64,000 nucleotides of DNA from Haematococcus lacustris (lineage: Eukaryota; Chlorophyta; Chlorophyceae; Chlamydomonadales; Haematococcaceae). This document shows, one piece after another, positions 40,701 through 52,480 of the stretch. The DNA lies in contig JASKMD010000011.1 of NCBI GenBank assembly GCA_030144725.1, positions 6,840,812 through 6,904,811 on the forward strand, given 5' to 3'. Both the position numbers and the translations under genes were made by a program. The notes below the pieces were generated by a model. It did no database searches and was not told where the DNA came from. It saw only the letters and a list, made by a program, of their open reading frames with translations. Within the stretch, counting starts at the first letter, position 1, and each line of letters begins with the position of its first letter.

Positions 40701-43700
40701 GCACAGCCCCATGGCGGTGGCGGTGACCTGGCTGTTCCAGGCGGCCAGGCTGCCCAGGCCCACCACGTACAGGTACACCACAGCAGCCTGGCTGAAGGGT
40801 GCATCCAGGAAGGTGGTGGACAGGGGCCGCAGGCAGCGCACAGGGCAGGCGTCCAGGAACCTGCAGCCAGCACGCCACAGCTTGCACTGGGTGCAGCAGC
40901 AGCAGCACCTGCATACACACGCTTGCGCCACGGCTGTGCAGGCTGGGACAGATGCACGGCAATGCATGTCTGGTGACTGCAGCAATGAGCATTGGGGATG
41001 GTGGTGGTCCTCGCACTTCTTGCAACGGAGGAGATGACCTCTGCCACATTATTCACCCTGGACGCAGCTTCAGGTAGCAGCCCCCTCAAGGCAAGTACCT
41101 AGCTACTAGTAGGTCAATATGCCATTAGCCTCATCGCAGCCGTGGCGACCCAGCTATCAGCTAGGCCCTGCGTGTCCCGCAAGTTTTCCGAAATCGCAAG
41201 TATGGCTTGCATGTGAAAAGTTGTAAGTCGCGAGTCAGGTTTGCGCAACAACAACAATAACAGGTTTCCGCAACAACAGGTTTCCGCAACCCGCCGCTGA
41301 CCGCTCTCTGTGTGGTTGATAAAGAATGAGGTACGCTTCTGTATCATTGACGGGCCACGAGGTACGCTTTTGAACGACTGATGGGCTGCGGACCGCAGAG
41401 ACACGAGATATCTGCCCGCCGGTTATCCATTGTGTGCAGTGTGGTGGCACAGTCCATATGCTGAGGACAACGCCAAGCCAGGTCTGAGCCTTCACCCTCC
41501 CAAAGCACAGCCTGTGGCTGAACTGCGCAGCTGTGAAGCCCAACCCTCATGCCAGCCAGCTCTGCATTGCTATGAACCATTGGTGTGGGTGATGCACAGA
41601 GTGTGTTTAGGCAACACGCCCTATCATGCTCACCCGCGGCACCTTAGCATCACCATCAATGTGGAGCTGTGGTAAAACTGACACAGCTCAACACACTTGT
41701 GTCAGTTCCAGCTGCCTGCTGCCACATGGCGTGCAAGAAGCAAGACAAGGGCCCTGATGAGTCTGTGAAGCATCATCAATGAGGAGCAGCCGTTGTCGCT
41801 ACTGTCAGCTGGGCAGGCTGAGCTAATGCATAGCCGGAGGTGACCAGCCCCTCACCTGTACACATGCTCTGCTGGGCAGCAGACGTACAAGGTCCTGGCC
41901 TGCTTGGGGTCAGTGCCCTGCACCTTGAGCTGGTAGTCACCCACGTTCACCAGCACCATGTCCGCAGGCAGCTGCCGGTACGCCATCTGCAGCACCAGGG
42001 CCAAGAGCCTGCTTTGCTTGCCACTCCCAGCTGTGCACCCAGACTCGCCTGCTGCTGCATGCCCGCCTACCTGCTTGTAGCTGGACTCGGTCAGGAAGGT
42101 GAGGCCGCCAGGGCAGGCATGGCTGGCTGCACGCGCCTCCTCCATGGCCCCTGCGCAGAGTAGGCCACCTAGCCAGATGCTGTGAGGGGCCACAGCCAGC
42201 ACTGCCACACAGAGGAGCAGACACCATGCCTGGCCTGGCCTGTCCTGGTCTGTTGGTGTTGTGGCTGTCTAGCACTGCAGCAGCGCAGTTGAGCCACTAG
42301 CTGCACTCACGGCCAGAGTACTGCATGCGGCCTGCCGCCTTGTTCCAGGTGCGCTGGCTGTCGCTCTCCAGGCCACTGGACACGCCGACCCTGAGGCGCG
42401 GCCCGCACAGCAGGAGGAAGGTGCCTGACTGCTCACTGCTCCTGGCGGAGGGCGAGCCGGGCGGGTCCTTGGCTAGCGCCACGCAAGAGGCCAGGTGGGC
42501 CTTCACGCTCATGGCCCCCACAGCTGGCACTGCGTCCAGGGCTGCTGCAAAGTCTGCGCTGGAGGGCATGGCGTGGACTGTGGGTGGATCATCACAGATG
42601 CTGACACGCCGCCTTGCTCTCCTGGTGGACAGCTCCACGGCTGCACTGCGGGACGGCTCGAGGTCAGCGGGGTCTAAGGACAGCTGGACATGCCCATGGT
42701 GTGATAGGGGAGGGCTGGGCTGGTCACTGCTTGCTTCCAGGGTGCAGCCTGCCATGTTCAGCTGAGAGGGACCCTGTACGGCTCCCAACCTCGCTGCCAG
42801 GGCCCGGAAGGGCTGTGTGATGGAGCTGAGGGTGGCACTGGCGCCACTCCCATGAGACAACCTGGTCAGTGTCAGAGCAGAGGGGCAACCGGCTTGCATA
42901 GCAGCTGTGGGGTGTGCAGGGCGTGGTGGAGCATTGGCAGCTGGAGAGCAGACAGCACAGCACTGATGCAGACCTGTCTAGTGATGACGTGTTTGCTGCC
43001 CCACCCGCTCAGCTGTGGCCGCTGCAGCCAGGGGAGCACCTTGCCATTGCGCTGCGCAGCTGTACCGAGCTCTGACATTGCCTGTGAGGGCATCAACCAT
43101 GGGGTAGTAGTGCTTGCACACACAGGGCCAGCAGGTGAGGTAGCAGCAGCATCCCACCTGTATGCCTGTATGCCTGCCAGTGCCACCAGTGGATGTGGCC
43201 TGACATCCCTGTGCAGTGGCTGTGTGCCAGCTGCTGTGTGCTGCACAAGCTGCCTCTTTGACACTGCCCTTGCGTGGCCTACCTTGGTGCTGAACTGAGG
43301 GTCGTCAAGAGCGGTTGTTGACCTGGGCCCCATGAGTGGACCCGAAGGGTTGTTCACAGCCCACAGTGCGCTGGCTGTCATGTGCGGGCTCCTTGAGGCT
43401 GGTGAGTGGCTGGACCTGCGATGTCTGTAGCTGCGCAGCCTGCCTGGCACCTGCTTAGAGGGCCACGGGTCAATGGATCTGGAGCGAGAGCCAATGTAGC
43501 CCTCCAGGGGTGTGGGCCCAGATGCGCTGTGTCTGAGAGCAGCTGTGGACTGGGCCATCAGTGCTGTGGAGGTGCTGGGCACCGCCCAGATTGGTGAACA
43601 CTGAGGCATGTTCAGCAGTTCGCCTGGCCTGCGGGCACCAGGGTATGATGGGCTCTGCTGCGTGGCACCTCCACCACCCAGTTCCACAGCTGCGTGCCAG

Positions 43701-46700
43701 TACCACACAGCCTGCTGCCAAGGCACTGTGTGCTGTACAAGCTTCAAAGCGCTTGGTCCACAATATGCCACAGGGTCAGCAGTGTGACATGTCCTCAATG
43801 TCTGCAAGACAAGACAGTGTGCAGGTCAACAGCAGGTGTGCGTGCAGTACTGCAGCTGGAGTGCATTGTGCAGGAGCCATGTGTGACCCACCAGGAGCAC
43901 TGCAGCAGCTGCTGATGGATGGCGGTCGCCAGCAGCAGGGCGTCGTGGGGGTTGTGTGTAGCCAGGATGAAGGAGTCCCCTGCGTGGTGCAGCGCATGAA
44001 GCAGACAGACTCAGCGCACCAGGCACTGCTAGCTGCGCCCTGGGCAGTGGGCCCTGGTGAGGGGCCGGCAGGACACGACAAGCTCAAGGGAGGAGGGCGG
44101 CCAGCAGGGTGTGCGTCCAGGGGGGCTGCAGGCTGCCATGGGTCTGGGCCTGCAGGCCGGCCTCACCTTCAGTGGTGACCTCATAGGCAGTGAAGGCGGT
44201 GAGGCAGGCGCGGATGGTGGCGTGGTGCAGGGCGATGGTGGCGTCCATCACGTGGTCTGGCAGCGCCTCCCACAGCGCTGTGGAGTCCTGGATGTCAGTT
44301 ACCATCAGGGTGGTGGCAGGGCCCACGCCAGGGGGCAGGATGCCGCCCAGCAGGGAGCGGTGCTGGCCACGCTGCAGGCGAGGCAGCAGCAGAGGGCAGG
44401 GGCCACCCAGCAGACCTGGTGTTCAGGACAGCTGCAGAGGGGTGAGGCAAGCTGGTTGCGGCTGGCTGGCCAGCCAGCTCTTGCATGGCGGGTCAGTAAG
44501 GGCAGGTGGAGGCTGACCTGGCGCAGGATGTATGAGGAGGTGATCCAGGCCACCAGCAAGGCCCCCACCACCAGCAGCGGCGTGGTGACGGCTGCAGTCA
44601 GGGTCTGTGAGGACAGGCGGCCAGAGACCTGGATCACCACCAGGGGCGGACTGGGTGGGCTGGGCGGGCTGGGAGGCGGTGGGCTGCAGCCATAGCAGAC
44701 GCATGCGCATGCAGTGAGGGGGCATGGAGCAGCCTGGCTAGTCTGAGCCCCTGACAGGGTGGAGAGGCAGAGCTGCTTTGCAGCATGGGCATGTGATTCC
44801 CACAGAAGGACGCATCTGAATCCCTTTGAATTGGCACCAGATGCAACAGCCTCAGTCACAGCATGCGCTGCTGTTGCTGCTTGCTGGCTTCTCTATACAG
44901 CAAGCCAGGGGCTCAGACTCAGTGCCTGTTTGTGAGTTGTGCAAAGACATCATCCTGGTTCCAGCACCGTATGGCTCTGCAGTTTGCACTACCCTGATCA
45001 CCATCCTGGAACAACGCATAGATGAGCACCACAATAACTGACAATCGGGCACAACCCCAACTCAGATAAGGCCCAGGCTGCCACAGCTAGCATGCAGTTG
45101 CTGGCAGGTGAGCTCCATGGACATCAGTCACACACCTGGGTGGTGGTGAGCTCGGGGTGAAGTCAATCTGCTGCCAGTACAGGGTCTGGGGGTCCAGCAG
45201 CCCTGTGAACCGGGTAGCCTCCACGGTGGCACTGTAACTGCAGCCGGCACAAGCAAAGCACACGGCTTGACCATAGCAACTTTCTTATCCTCATAACAAC
45301 GTCGTCTTCAGCTACACCATGCAAGCTCCGTCACCGTGCGAGGTACGACTGCACTCCTGCATGCTGTTGCAGCTGTTAGTGTGCTCACAACACAAAGCTG
45401 GGCATGGCAGTGGCCTCCCAGCAGGGTGCAGGTGATGCCTAACACTCACATTTGTGCCAACTCGGCCTTGATGCCAGTCATGTTGGCCAGGCCCTCCTCC
45501 AGCACCCTCCACGCCGCGTGCATGAACGCAGCCCTACAAGTCAGCCGCAGGGGCGGTGTCCAGGCGGCGAGGTAAGGCCAGGGGTGGCGGCAGGTGTGAT
45601 CCGGACCAGCCAGGCCCTGCAGCACTCCCACCTGGCATACTCGCTGTAGTAGGTGTTGATGTCGGAGGCTGCATTGGGGTGCCACTTCACTGCCCACACA
45701 GCCCTGCAGGGTGAGGGGCGCATCCCTGGCTCACTGGGTGGCTGCTTTGCTGTGCAGTACAGCAGCCACTGGGACAGCACACCCACTGGAAGTAGGACAC
45801 TGCATCGCCCTCATCAACCCCTGGGTGATTCAGCAACCAGGTAGCCACATTGGGATGGGGCGGGTCGTTGCCGTCCACAGGGAGAGCGATGCAGGGGCCT
45901 TGACCTGCAAGTAAGCAGGGCTGTCCACTCGGGACCATATAAATGTTGGTGGTTGCCAGTCACAATGTGTCCATGTTGCTGTGCTGTTGTGGAGCCAGGT
46001 GTTATGTCAGCCACCAACCTTGCCAGCCATTGACCTTTGTGCTGCTAGGCCACAGAGCAAAGGAGGGGAAGGCACTCACCCGCTGGGGACACATCAGTGG
46101 CACCAACCATGCACACAACTCCAGGCCCTGGGCGCCTCAAGGTCCGACCATCAGCCTCAACCAGGACGTCAGGGGTGGTAGCCAGCAGTGTGCTGGGTGG
46201 TGGTGGCGTGGCGGTGAGGCTGAAGAGTGCAACATCATCTCTGGGTTGCACTGAGGAGAGCATGGCGTCTGTCACCGGCTGGCGCTGGTTGCGGAAGGTG
46301 TTGCCACGCCTGCACAGTGTAAGCAAATGAGCCAGCCAAGCAGAGAACAGCCGTGATGCATGACAAGGGGCCACACCCAGGTGGACACACTGCCAAGGCT
46401 GAGGTTACCCTTGTGCAGCACTCACCTGCTCATGCTGTCCATGACAATCACACTCTCTGCCTGTACAAAGGCTGGACCTGCAGAATTGGTGTACCTGCGT
46501 GATTGCAGCACTTCAGGTGAGGCACGGTTGCAAGATTGCAAGGCAGTAGGTGTAGAGAAGATACTTGACGGGTTTGAATGTAAAGGCGCTAGCGCTCAAG
46601 TCAGAGACCCTGATATGTAACTTGCAGGTCTCAGGCCACATTGTTAGTCACTATAGTATGACACTAGTTTCAAGAATTGTGGGCACTGTGTGTGGGGCTG

Positions 46701-49034
46701 GCATCTCAACAAACAAATGCACATGAAGCTGAGGTTTACATTGCAATGAAGCTCTGTCTGCTGAGGAGCTGGCAGGACCACTAGGGGGCCAGCTGTTGAG
46801 GGAATGTGAGGGCAACACCAGCAGATTGTGCTCAGGCACCTGGCAGGTAGCTAGGTTGGGGCAAAAACTGAGTTGTAGTGCTGCAGTTCATAAGTACTCA
46901 ATGAGCAGCAAGCTGCTGTGCTGCAGGCTTTACCATCCTGTGTTGCTGTGTTGCTGTGCTACCCCAACATGAGGAACGACACAGTGAGCAATTACCCTGT
47001 TCCAATGTTTGTCATTGCCACAACAATCAGTTGAGCATACATGAAGAGGTGATAATGGAGACAGTGCTTAGATAAGCATTGACATATGTTTTCAGCATGG
47101 CCCACCTACCCTGCCATATCTAGGCACAAGCTCCTGCCATGTCACTTACCCCTCACTCACATTCACTTTGCTTATTTGACTGTTCTCTGTAATGGTTCGC
47201 ACAGGTGGCAGCGCTGTGCCCTGTTTTTCTGATAGCTGAGCAACACCCAAAGGCAGAGCGCACGCTGCATGAAAGGCTGCCCATCGCTGGCCCCCTACTC
47301 ACATGGAGGTGTAGAAGAACTGTGACAGGGGTGCCTGGTTGACCCAGCTGCCGTCGGCCAATGGTGTGGCATGGGGGCAGTGGATGGCAGCCGCCTGGTC
47401 GGCATTCGTGGGCAGGCCTGCAGCTCCGCGGCACTGCCTCAGGGGGCTGGCTGGGCTGCCCCTGCTGACCTGCCTGTCCCACACGCGGGTGCTGCCAGGC
47501 AGCGGCGCCACGCCAACACTGCCACTGACAGGCTGTGAGGCGGTGTAAGAGAAGTAGTGGTCCCAGCCCACAGTGATGGCACAGGAGCCAGCCAGGAAGG
47601 CCGGGTGCAGCGGGCCACAGGTGGTGAGTGAGTCGGGGCTGGCAGCGGCTGCTAGGCGGGCATACAAGCGCATGGCCTCGTCCATTGCAGGTGAGTCCAC
47701 CAGTGGCTGCATGGTGAGGGGCTCAAAGTGCAGGCCCTGGTCCAGGCCTAGGTACTGGGTCAGGGAGGCCCAAATGTTCATCAGCAGGAAGGCGCCCGTG
47801 CAGTTGGCCTTCAGGGGTAGGCACAGGCCAGAGAAGGCAGGGGCTGCTGGCCTGGTGCCTGCAGCGCCTAGACCACTGCTAGCCTGGGCTGAGGGGGCCC
47901 TGCTCCCCAGGGTGTTGACCACAGCTGCCTGGGCCCACAGGCTGGTGTTGGTGGCCAGCTGCAGCAGCTGCTCCCAGGTGTCAGGGGGGGCCAGGCCCAG
48001 GTCGCTGAACAGGTCACGCCGGTAGAACATCACCAGGTATGCCCTGTAGCGGGTGCCATGGCAGTGCAGGCAGTGTGGCAGCCAGCGTCTCAGGAGCAGC
48101 ACTGCAGCTTGGGTGCCGTGCGTGTCACCTTGGGTGGAGGAGTCCACGCGGCTCCTTCATGTTCTGTGACTGGTTCTCAGGTATGACCAACTCTGCACAT
48201 GCCAGCACAGGCTATAGTTTGCACAGCTGACTTCATTGTCCATCACAAGCTTGTGGCGCACCTGGGTACTGAAGGTCATAGCCAAGGTAGTAATAGTACG
48301 CTGTGGGGGAGGTCACAGACAACAATGGAGGTCGACAATCATCAGTTACAAGCATGTATAGGCCACTGGTGGTTTATGAATTGTAATATCACTCACATGT
48401 GTCCCATGCTTGGGTTTGCGTAGAAGTATACATACTGGCATACTCCGCAGCATAGACAGCGATATCGCTTGTCACGGGCTGCAGGATCGGCAGCAGATGG
48501 ACGAGATACTTGTGACATCAGCCTCACTTGTGCTGGCAGGGCGTGGTTTGGTCCTTTTCACTGACTTACTGTGAAGCTAGGTTCCACAGTGTACCCCCTG
48601 CGGAGGTCTAAATAGTTGCGGATCCCTAGCAAGAACTCCGGCAGCCAGAGGTAAGACATGATGTAGATGGTGATGACACCCTGCATGCAGCCAGTGACAT
48701 TGGCTTGCTACCCCATGTGGTGACTCTTTATATGTTAGGGGCTCGGATGCACCTCATTTTGTGGTTGGCAGGTGTGAAAGCAGGTAGCTTCAAGCTGAGC
48801 CTGGGAGACAGCGAAGGCTACGGTGGCATTCCTGCACGTCCATGCAGGTCCCTGCAAGCCCGATGTCTCAGCCCATGCGTCGACAGCAGCGGTCACGCAT
48901 TGATTGTCAACTGCTCGGGAAGGCGATGGGGCAATGGCTGGTTGAGCTGCGATGAGTTGTGGCGTCCGGTCAAGCCCAGCGATCAATGCTCCAATCAGAA
49001 CCGCCAGTGCGCCAGAAAGAAAGGTTGGCTGCAT
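37754..49034 (-). CDS. Receptor-type class III adenylate/guanylate cyclase with solute-binding-like ectodomain and two cyclase domains
   Basis: At least 24 exons, about 1950 residues. Exons with good GT-AG sites and matching phases: 48753-49034, 48570-48680, 48397-48478, 48262-48300, 47303-48043, 46426-46477, 46080-46309, 45787-45904, 45632-45703, 45450-45533, 45136-45237, 44518-44683, 44167-44371, 43892-43979, 43283-43793, 42311-42812, 42071-42150, 41856-41986, 40218-40908, 40022-40104, 39825-39861, 39158-39481, 37998-39077, 37754-37813. Phases do not close between exons 4/5 and 5/6, so a small exon or other splice site is missing at each. The order is signal peptide, solute-binding-like ectodomain, Pro-rich stalk, one transmembrane helix, cyclase C1, cyclase C2, Ser/Pro-rich tail. 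It would make cyclic nucleotide inside the cell in response to an external ligand. AMP or GMP type cannot be decided. Confidence 0.85.
37998..40908 (-). other. Cyclase gene: second domain C2 and Ser/Pro-rich tail
   Basis: C2 reads VVYLYVVGLGSLAAWNSQ, where the first metal aspartate is replaced by Val, and EQAESLCLATF, where the second is replaced by Glu. LLRGLRLKVGRLVHG and YTGRVMNRSSRVAGLAKTG keep the Asn and Arg used in catalysis. A tail of about 350 residues follows, and LGPHQLKGVQ resembles the usual last strand of the domain. Confidence 0.75.
41856..44371 (-). other. Cyclase gene: catalytic domain C1
   Basis: TLMVTDIQDSTALWEALP and EGDSFILATH carry the two metal-binding aspartates of class III cyclases. 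RLRVGVSSGL and MQYSGRAMEEARAAS follow after an insertion of roughly 300 residues (exons 43283-43793 and 42311-42812). At the position of the transition-state Asn (VMNRSSR in C2) this domain has Glu. The domain closes with YQLKVQGTDPKQARTLYVC. Confidence 0.8.
44518..44683 (-). other. Cyclase gene: proline stalk and transmembrane exon
   Basis: The exon codes PPPSPPSPPSPPLVVIQ, then LTAAVTTPLLVVGALLVAWI, a hydrophobic segment long enough to cross the membrane, ending LRQ at the donor. Cyclase C1 follows at once. Confidence 0.8.
45136..49034 (-). other. Cyclase gene: signal peptide and solute-binding-like ectodomain
   Basis: Exon 1 begins MQPTFLSGALAVLIGALIAG, a clear signal peptide. Later exons read SYLWLPEFLLGIRNYLDLRR, VMFYRRDLFSDLGLAPPDTW, EEGLANMTGIKAELAQ and similar. 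FYRRDLF..LGL..P.TWEQLL is the signature of bacterial extracellular solute-binding proteins (MalE type: FYNKDLF..G...P.TW.E). Proteins joining this fold to a cyclase are known in Chlamydomonas. The ligand is unknown. Confidence 0.75.
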
Positions 49035-49361
49035 CCTGCTGCTGGCTGCAAGTGGCTCGTGGCAGCTGCGAGCTCCATTAGTGCACCTTCATCAGTGTGC
49101 GTCATCTGCTCTGGTGCATAGAGACGGGGGAGCAAAGCATTGAGTGAGTGAGCACCTTGCGCATGTAGCTATCTTATTAGCGCGGTGGCAAGCTAAGTAG
49201 AGCTATGTCGCTGGGGGTAGTAGGTGTATAGAGAACCCTTCTGTTGAGCTGTCATCCCTTTTCATCAGTGCATGTCAGTCAGCTTGCGTCAGTGCATGTC
49301 AGCTCTAGGCCCTGTCACAGGGGTCAGGCAATAGTGTAGGTGGAAGGTGCCAATGCCATGT
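49035..49361 (-). promoter_or_regulatory. 5' region of the cyclase gene, cut by element B
   Basis: Only about 330 bp separate the start codon from the left end of element B. No TATA box was recognised. The original upstream DNA continues at 61444. Confidence 0.4.
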
Positions 49362-49388
49362 GGTCACCCCCGCCATTGGCGGACCCCC

Positions 49389-49916
49389 TAATAAAATCTT
49401 ACTGGTCTTTACGAGTTTCACAACGATTCTTCGGGATGCTCGGGCTGATGTGCACCTGTGCCGGGGCGGGCGGTGGTGTTGAGAATTCCGGTCGCGTTGT
49501 ACCGAGAGTGGCCTGCTTAGTGGGGCTGTGATCAGCGAACAGCTATCGCGCTCAGCGGTGCAGTTTTACAAAGTTTTGAATTTCTTGTCGGGCGCAGGAC
49601 CCCGCTGACATGTGTTATAGTGCTAGTGCTAGTGCTGATGACTTGTTTGGGAGTGGTGGTATGGTCTGTGGCCTGTCCCTGCACCCGAACAGCGTGCGAC
49701 TCGTGTCACGCTAACCCATGTCAAGTTTCCTTAAACTGGGCACTTTTCCGGCCGCCATAACTGTCCAACCAGGACGTCAAATGATGAACTGCCTTTTCTG
49801 TGCGGCTCCTTGTGTGGGGTCTTGATGTGTCTATTTAACAGAAACGCGTTGTCATCATGTGTGATGCTCCAAAGTGGACCGCCATGCACCTTACACAACC
49901 AGCCACATCAGCCACA
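49389..49916. other. Left subterminal region of element B
   Basis: No gene is supported between the left terminal repeat and the transposase remnant. Confidence 0.4.
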
Positions 49917-50675
49917 TCAATCGTCAGCCTCATATTCAAATTCTAGCTGCTCACTTCTCAGCTCCCTCAGCACCAAACGACGCAATGTCCTACGTCCCTC
50001 TTCCCTCTTCCACACCATGTGCATGCGATATCGTGCACAGTGTGTGTTTGTCAGTTTGCCAAAGCTCACCTCATCATGCATCACATTGGGATGGAACCAC
50101 ATCAACAATGCATAACACTCTTAGTCCTCCCTCACCTCCTCCACAGTGTCTTGAATCATGGGCATGGGCTCAAGTGGGGTGGTGGTGTCAGGCTTCATGC
50201 ACGGCAGGCATGGTACACTCATGCACGTGTTGCATGCACAAGCAGCCATGGCCCATTGGGGCTGCTCCCTGTCAGGTGTGAACACCATGCGGTGCATTGC
50301 CCTGCACCCCTGCACATTATCATGCATTCGCTCCACATCAGCCTCAGGCATACTGCATACAGCTGCTTGCCTAGCGTCGTCTAGCACCAGGTAGCGCCGA
50401 AACATGATGTGGCCTCGTTGCCTGTGGCTGGCACTGGTGTCTTGTGCATGGCATGGCACAGCAAAATGCTTGTTAGCTCAGTCAGTCAGCACAGCAGCCC
50501 CACACACTTTCCCCACCAGCTCAGGATGGACTAACATCTGCTCCCTCCACTCCTTCTTTGACACCCCACCCTCAGAGTCATGCGTGCTCTTGAAATGCGA
50601 TGTGGCACCATATGACCATTGCACAGGCACCCTAAACCTATTGGCTAGATGCCAATGCAACGTGATGTTGTACAA
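49917..50675 (-). pseudogene. Element B transposase remnant
   Basis: VPVQWSYGATSHFKSTHDSE matches VPLWWSYGATSHFKGRHDSE of element A. Further on FRRYLVLDDA, MAACACNTC and PLEPMPMIQD match RRECLVLDEG, MTACACGAR and PLEPMPMLLD in the same order. A UGA breaks the frame at 50478-50480. The part before the WSYGAT motif, including the SDGC block, is missing where the palindromic array begins. A charged C-terminus is seen at 49917-50108. Confidence 0.7.
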
Positions 50676-50676
50676 G

Positions 50677-51009
50677 ATGTCTACAGTACTGTAGGTACCT
50701 ACAGTACTGTAAATGGTCTCTCGAGGTACCTCGAGGTACCTCGAGGTACTGTAGATGTCTACAGTACTGTAGATGTCTACAGTGCTGTAGATGTCTACAG
50801 TACTGTAGGTATCTACAGTACTGTAGATGTCTACAGCACTGTAGGTACCTACAGTACTGTAAATGGTCTCTCGAGGTACCTCGAGGTACCTCGGGGTACT
50901 GTAGATGTCTACAGTACTGTAGATGTCTACAGTACTGTAGATGTCTACAGTACTGTAAGTGGTCTCTCGAGGTACCCCGACAGTACTGTAGACACCTACA
51001 GTACTGTAG
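50677..51009. repeat. Palindromic tandem array
   Basis: CTACAGTACTGTAG and TCGAGGTACCTCGA are repeated in alternating blocks. The unit is its own reverse complement, so both strands read the same. It sits exactly where the transposase remnant is cut off. Confidence 0.92.
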
Positions 51010-51107
51010 CATGGCCGTATCTCACCAACCGCGCAAAATCACGAATTTTTGTTTCAACCCCCAATCTTACAATGCCTTCATTTGACTATGTACCAAGTCC
51101 GAGGCTC

Positions 51108-51859
51108 TGAATCTCAAAAATACTGTTACTAATTTGCCTGAGTGATGCTGCTGCTCAGCCACCTGCTGCTCCCTCAGGTGCACGTCTGCCTGCTGCTGTT
51201 GCACAAGATGCTGCTGCTCAGCTACCTGCTGCTCCCTCAGGTGCACGTCTGCCTGCTGATGTTGCAGTTGGTGCTGCTGCTCAGCCACCTGCATTGCCAA
51301 AACAAGTTACAGACTAAGAGCTATTAGAAAGGGGGGGGGGGGTAGGGGGTCGGTTACTTCTCGAGCTTGATGGTGGGAGCAGGCCGCGCCCCAGGCGGCT
51401 GCTCCTCCCTTAATGCACGCCGGTAAATACCGGCGTAGTCTTCTTCTTCTTCTTCAGCCACCTGCTGCTCCCTCTGCTGCAGGTTCGCCTGCTGATGTTG
51501 CAGTTGGTGCTCCTGCTCAGCCACCTGCTGCTCCCTCTGCTGCAGGTTTGCCTGCTGCTGCTGTAGCTGCTCAGCCATCTGCAACTCCCGCTGTAGCAGA
51601 GCTGCCAGCTGCTGCGCCACCCGTTCTGCTACCTGATGCTCCTTACGATGAAGTTCATCCTCCTGGTGGTCCTGCAGCTGTTGCTGTACACGTTGCAAGC
51701 ACCAGCATCAAGCATCATGGCCTCAGCCTCAGCGGCAACAGCCTGGGCCTTAGCCTCAGCCTCAACAGCCCTGCGCTGTGCCATAACCTCCCTCGCTTTC
51801 TGCACATTGGCATATTTAGCCATCAACCGGGTTAGGACCCGAAGCCAGTGGCACCCCAT
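51108..51859 (-). pseudogene. Gln-rich coiled-coil remnant in element B
   Basis: Minus-strand pieces read MAQRRAVEAEAKAQAVAAEA, then, in another frame, HQVAERVAQQLAALL and repeated QQANLQQREQQVAEQ, then QQADVHLREQQVAEQQH. The heptad-like Gln/Glu/Leu pattern predicts a coiled coil. There is at least one frameshift near 51700. It may be an accessory gene of the element; the function is not known. Confidence 0.4.
51373..51457 (+). repeat. Short dispersed repeat R, copy 1
   Basis: The body GGTGGGAGCAGGCCGCGCC...TTAATGCACGCC is followed by a hairpin (GCCGGTAAATACCGGC), GTAGT and a TTC tail. Confidence 0.6.
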
Positions 51860-52109
51860 GCAGCAGGTGTGGTTCAGTAGCTACAAACCTCCCTCTTCTT
51901 GCGAGAGGCCGGGGGATCGACACCCGCAAGGGGCCAGAAATATTTGGCGTAATCGATCTCTCTTGAGGGCAGTGCCCGCCATCGTGCGGGGTGGGAGCTG
52001 GAGTGGAGTAGGCTAATTTCCTATGAAGCTCAGGAGGGTAGACACGTTTCCGAGCCGGGGCGTGTCGTGCTGTGAGAGCGCCCTTTAGGCATACGTCAGC
52101 CCGCGGGGG

Positions 52110-52203
52110 CCCCTCCCATGGTGTGAAAGACCAGAAGCGGCGCGCGGTTCCTTAGTGCACGCCCCCTGAAGCTTCGGGGGGAGTAGTCTTTCTTTCTTTC
52201 ATA
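52110..52203 (+). repeat. Short dispersed repeat R, copy 2
   Basis: TTAGTGCACGCC, hairpin CCCCCTGAAGCTTCGGGGGG, AGTAGT, then (CTTT)n. The 5' body is diverged. Confidence 0.5.
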
Positions 52204-52297
52204 TTTAGCCTGCACTCCCCTTTTGTTGTTAACCATGGCGTTTACTGGCCTGCACGGCGGCAAACACTTTGACAAGCTCAGTGTCTGCATGTTTTTA

Positions 52298-52390
52298 AGA
52301 AAGAAAGAAAACTACTCCGGTACAAACCGGCGTGCATTAAGGGAGGAGCTTCCGCCTGTGGCGCGGCCTGCTCCCACCTCCAAACGTTGG
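52298..52390 (-). repeat. Short dispersed repeat R, copy 3
   Basis: On the minus strand GGTGGGAGCAGGCCGCGCC...TTAATGCACGCC, then CCGGTTTGTACCGG, AGTAGT and a TTTC tail. Confidence 0.6.
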
Positions 52391-52480
52391 ACACAGGCTG
52401 GACATGTCCCCATCAAGCTGCCCTAGCTGTAGCCACAGACCACAGCTAGCACCCAAGGCAAACAAAGAGGCATGAGAGGA

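Noticed and set aside
50677..51009. Possible CRISPR array
   Set aside because: Units are contiguous palindromes without unique spacers, and the genome is eukaryotic.
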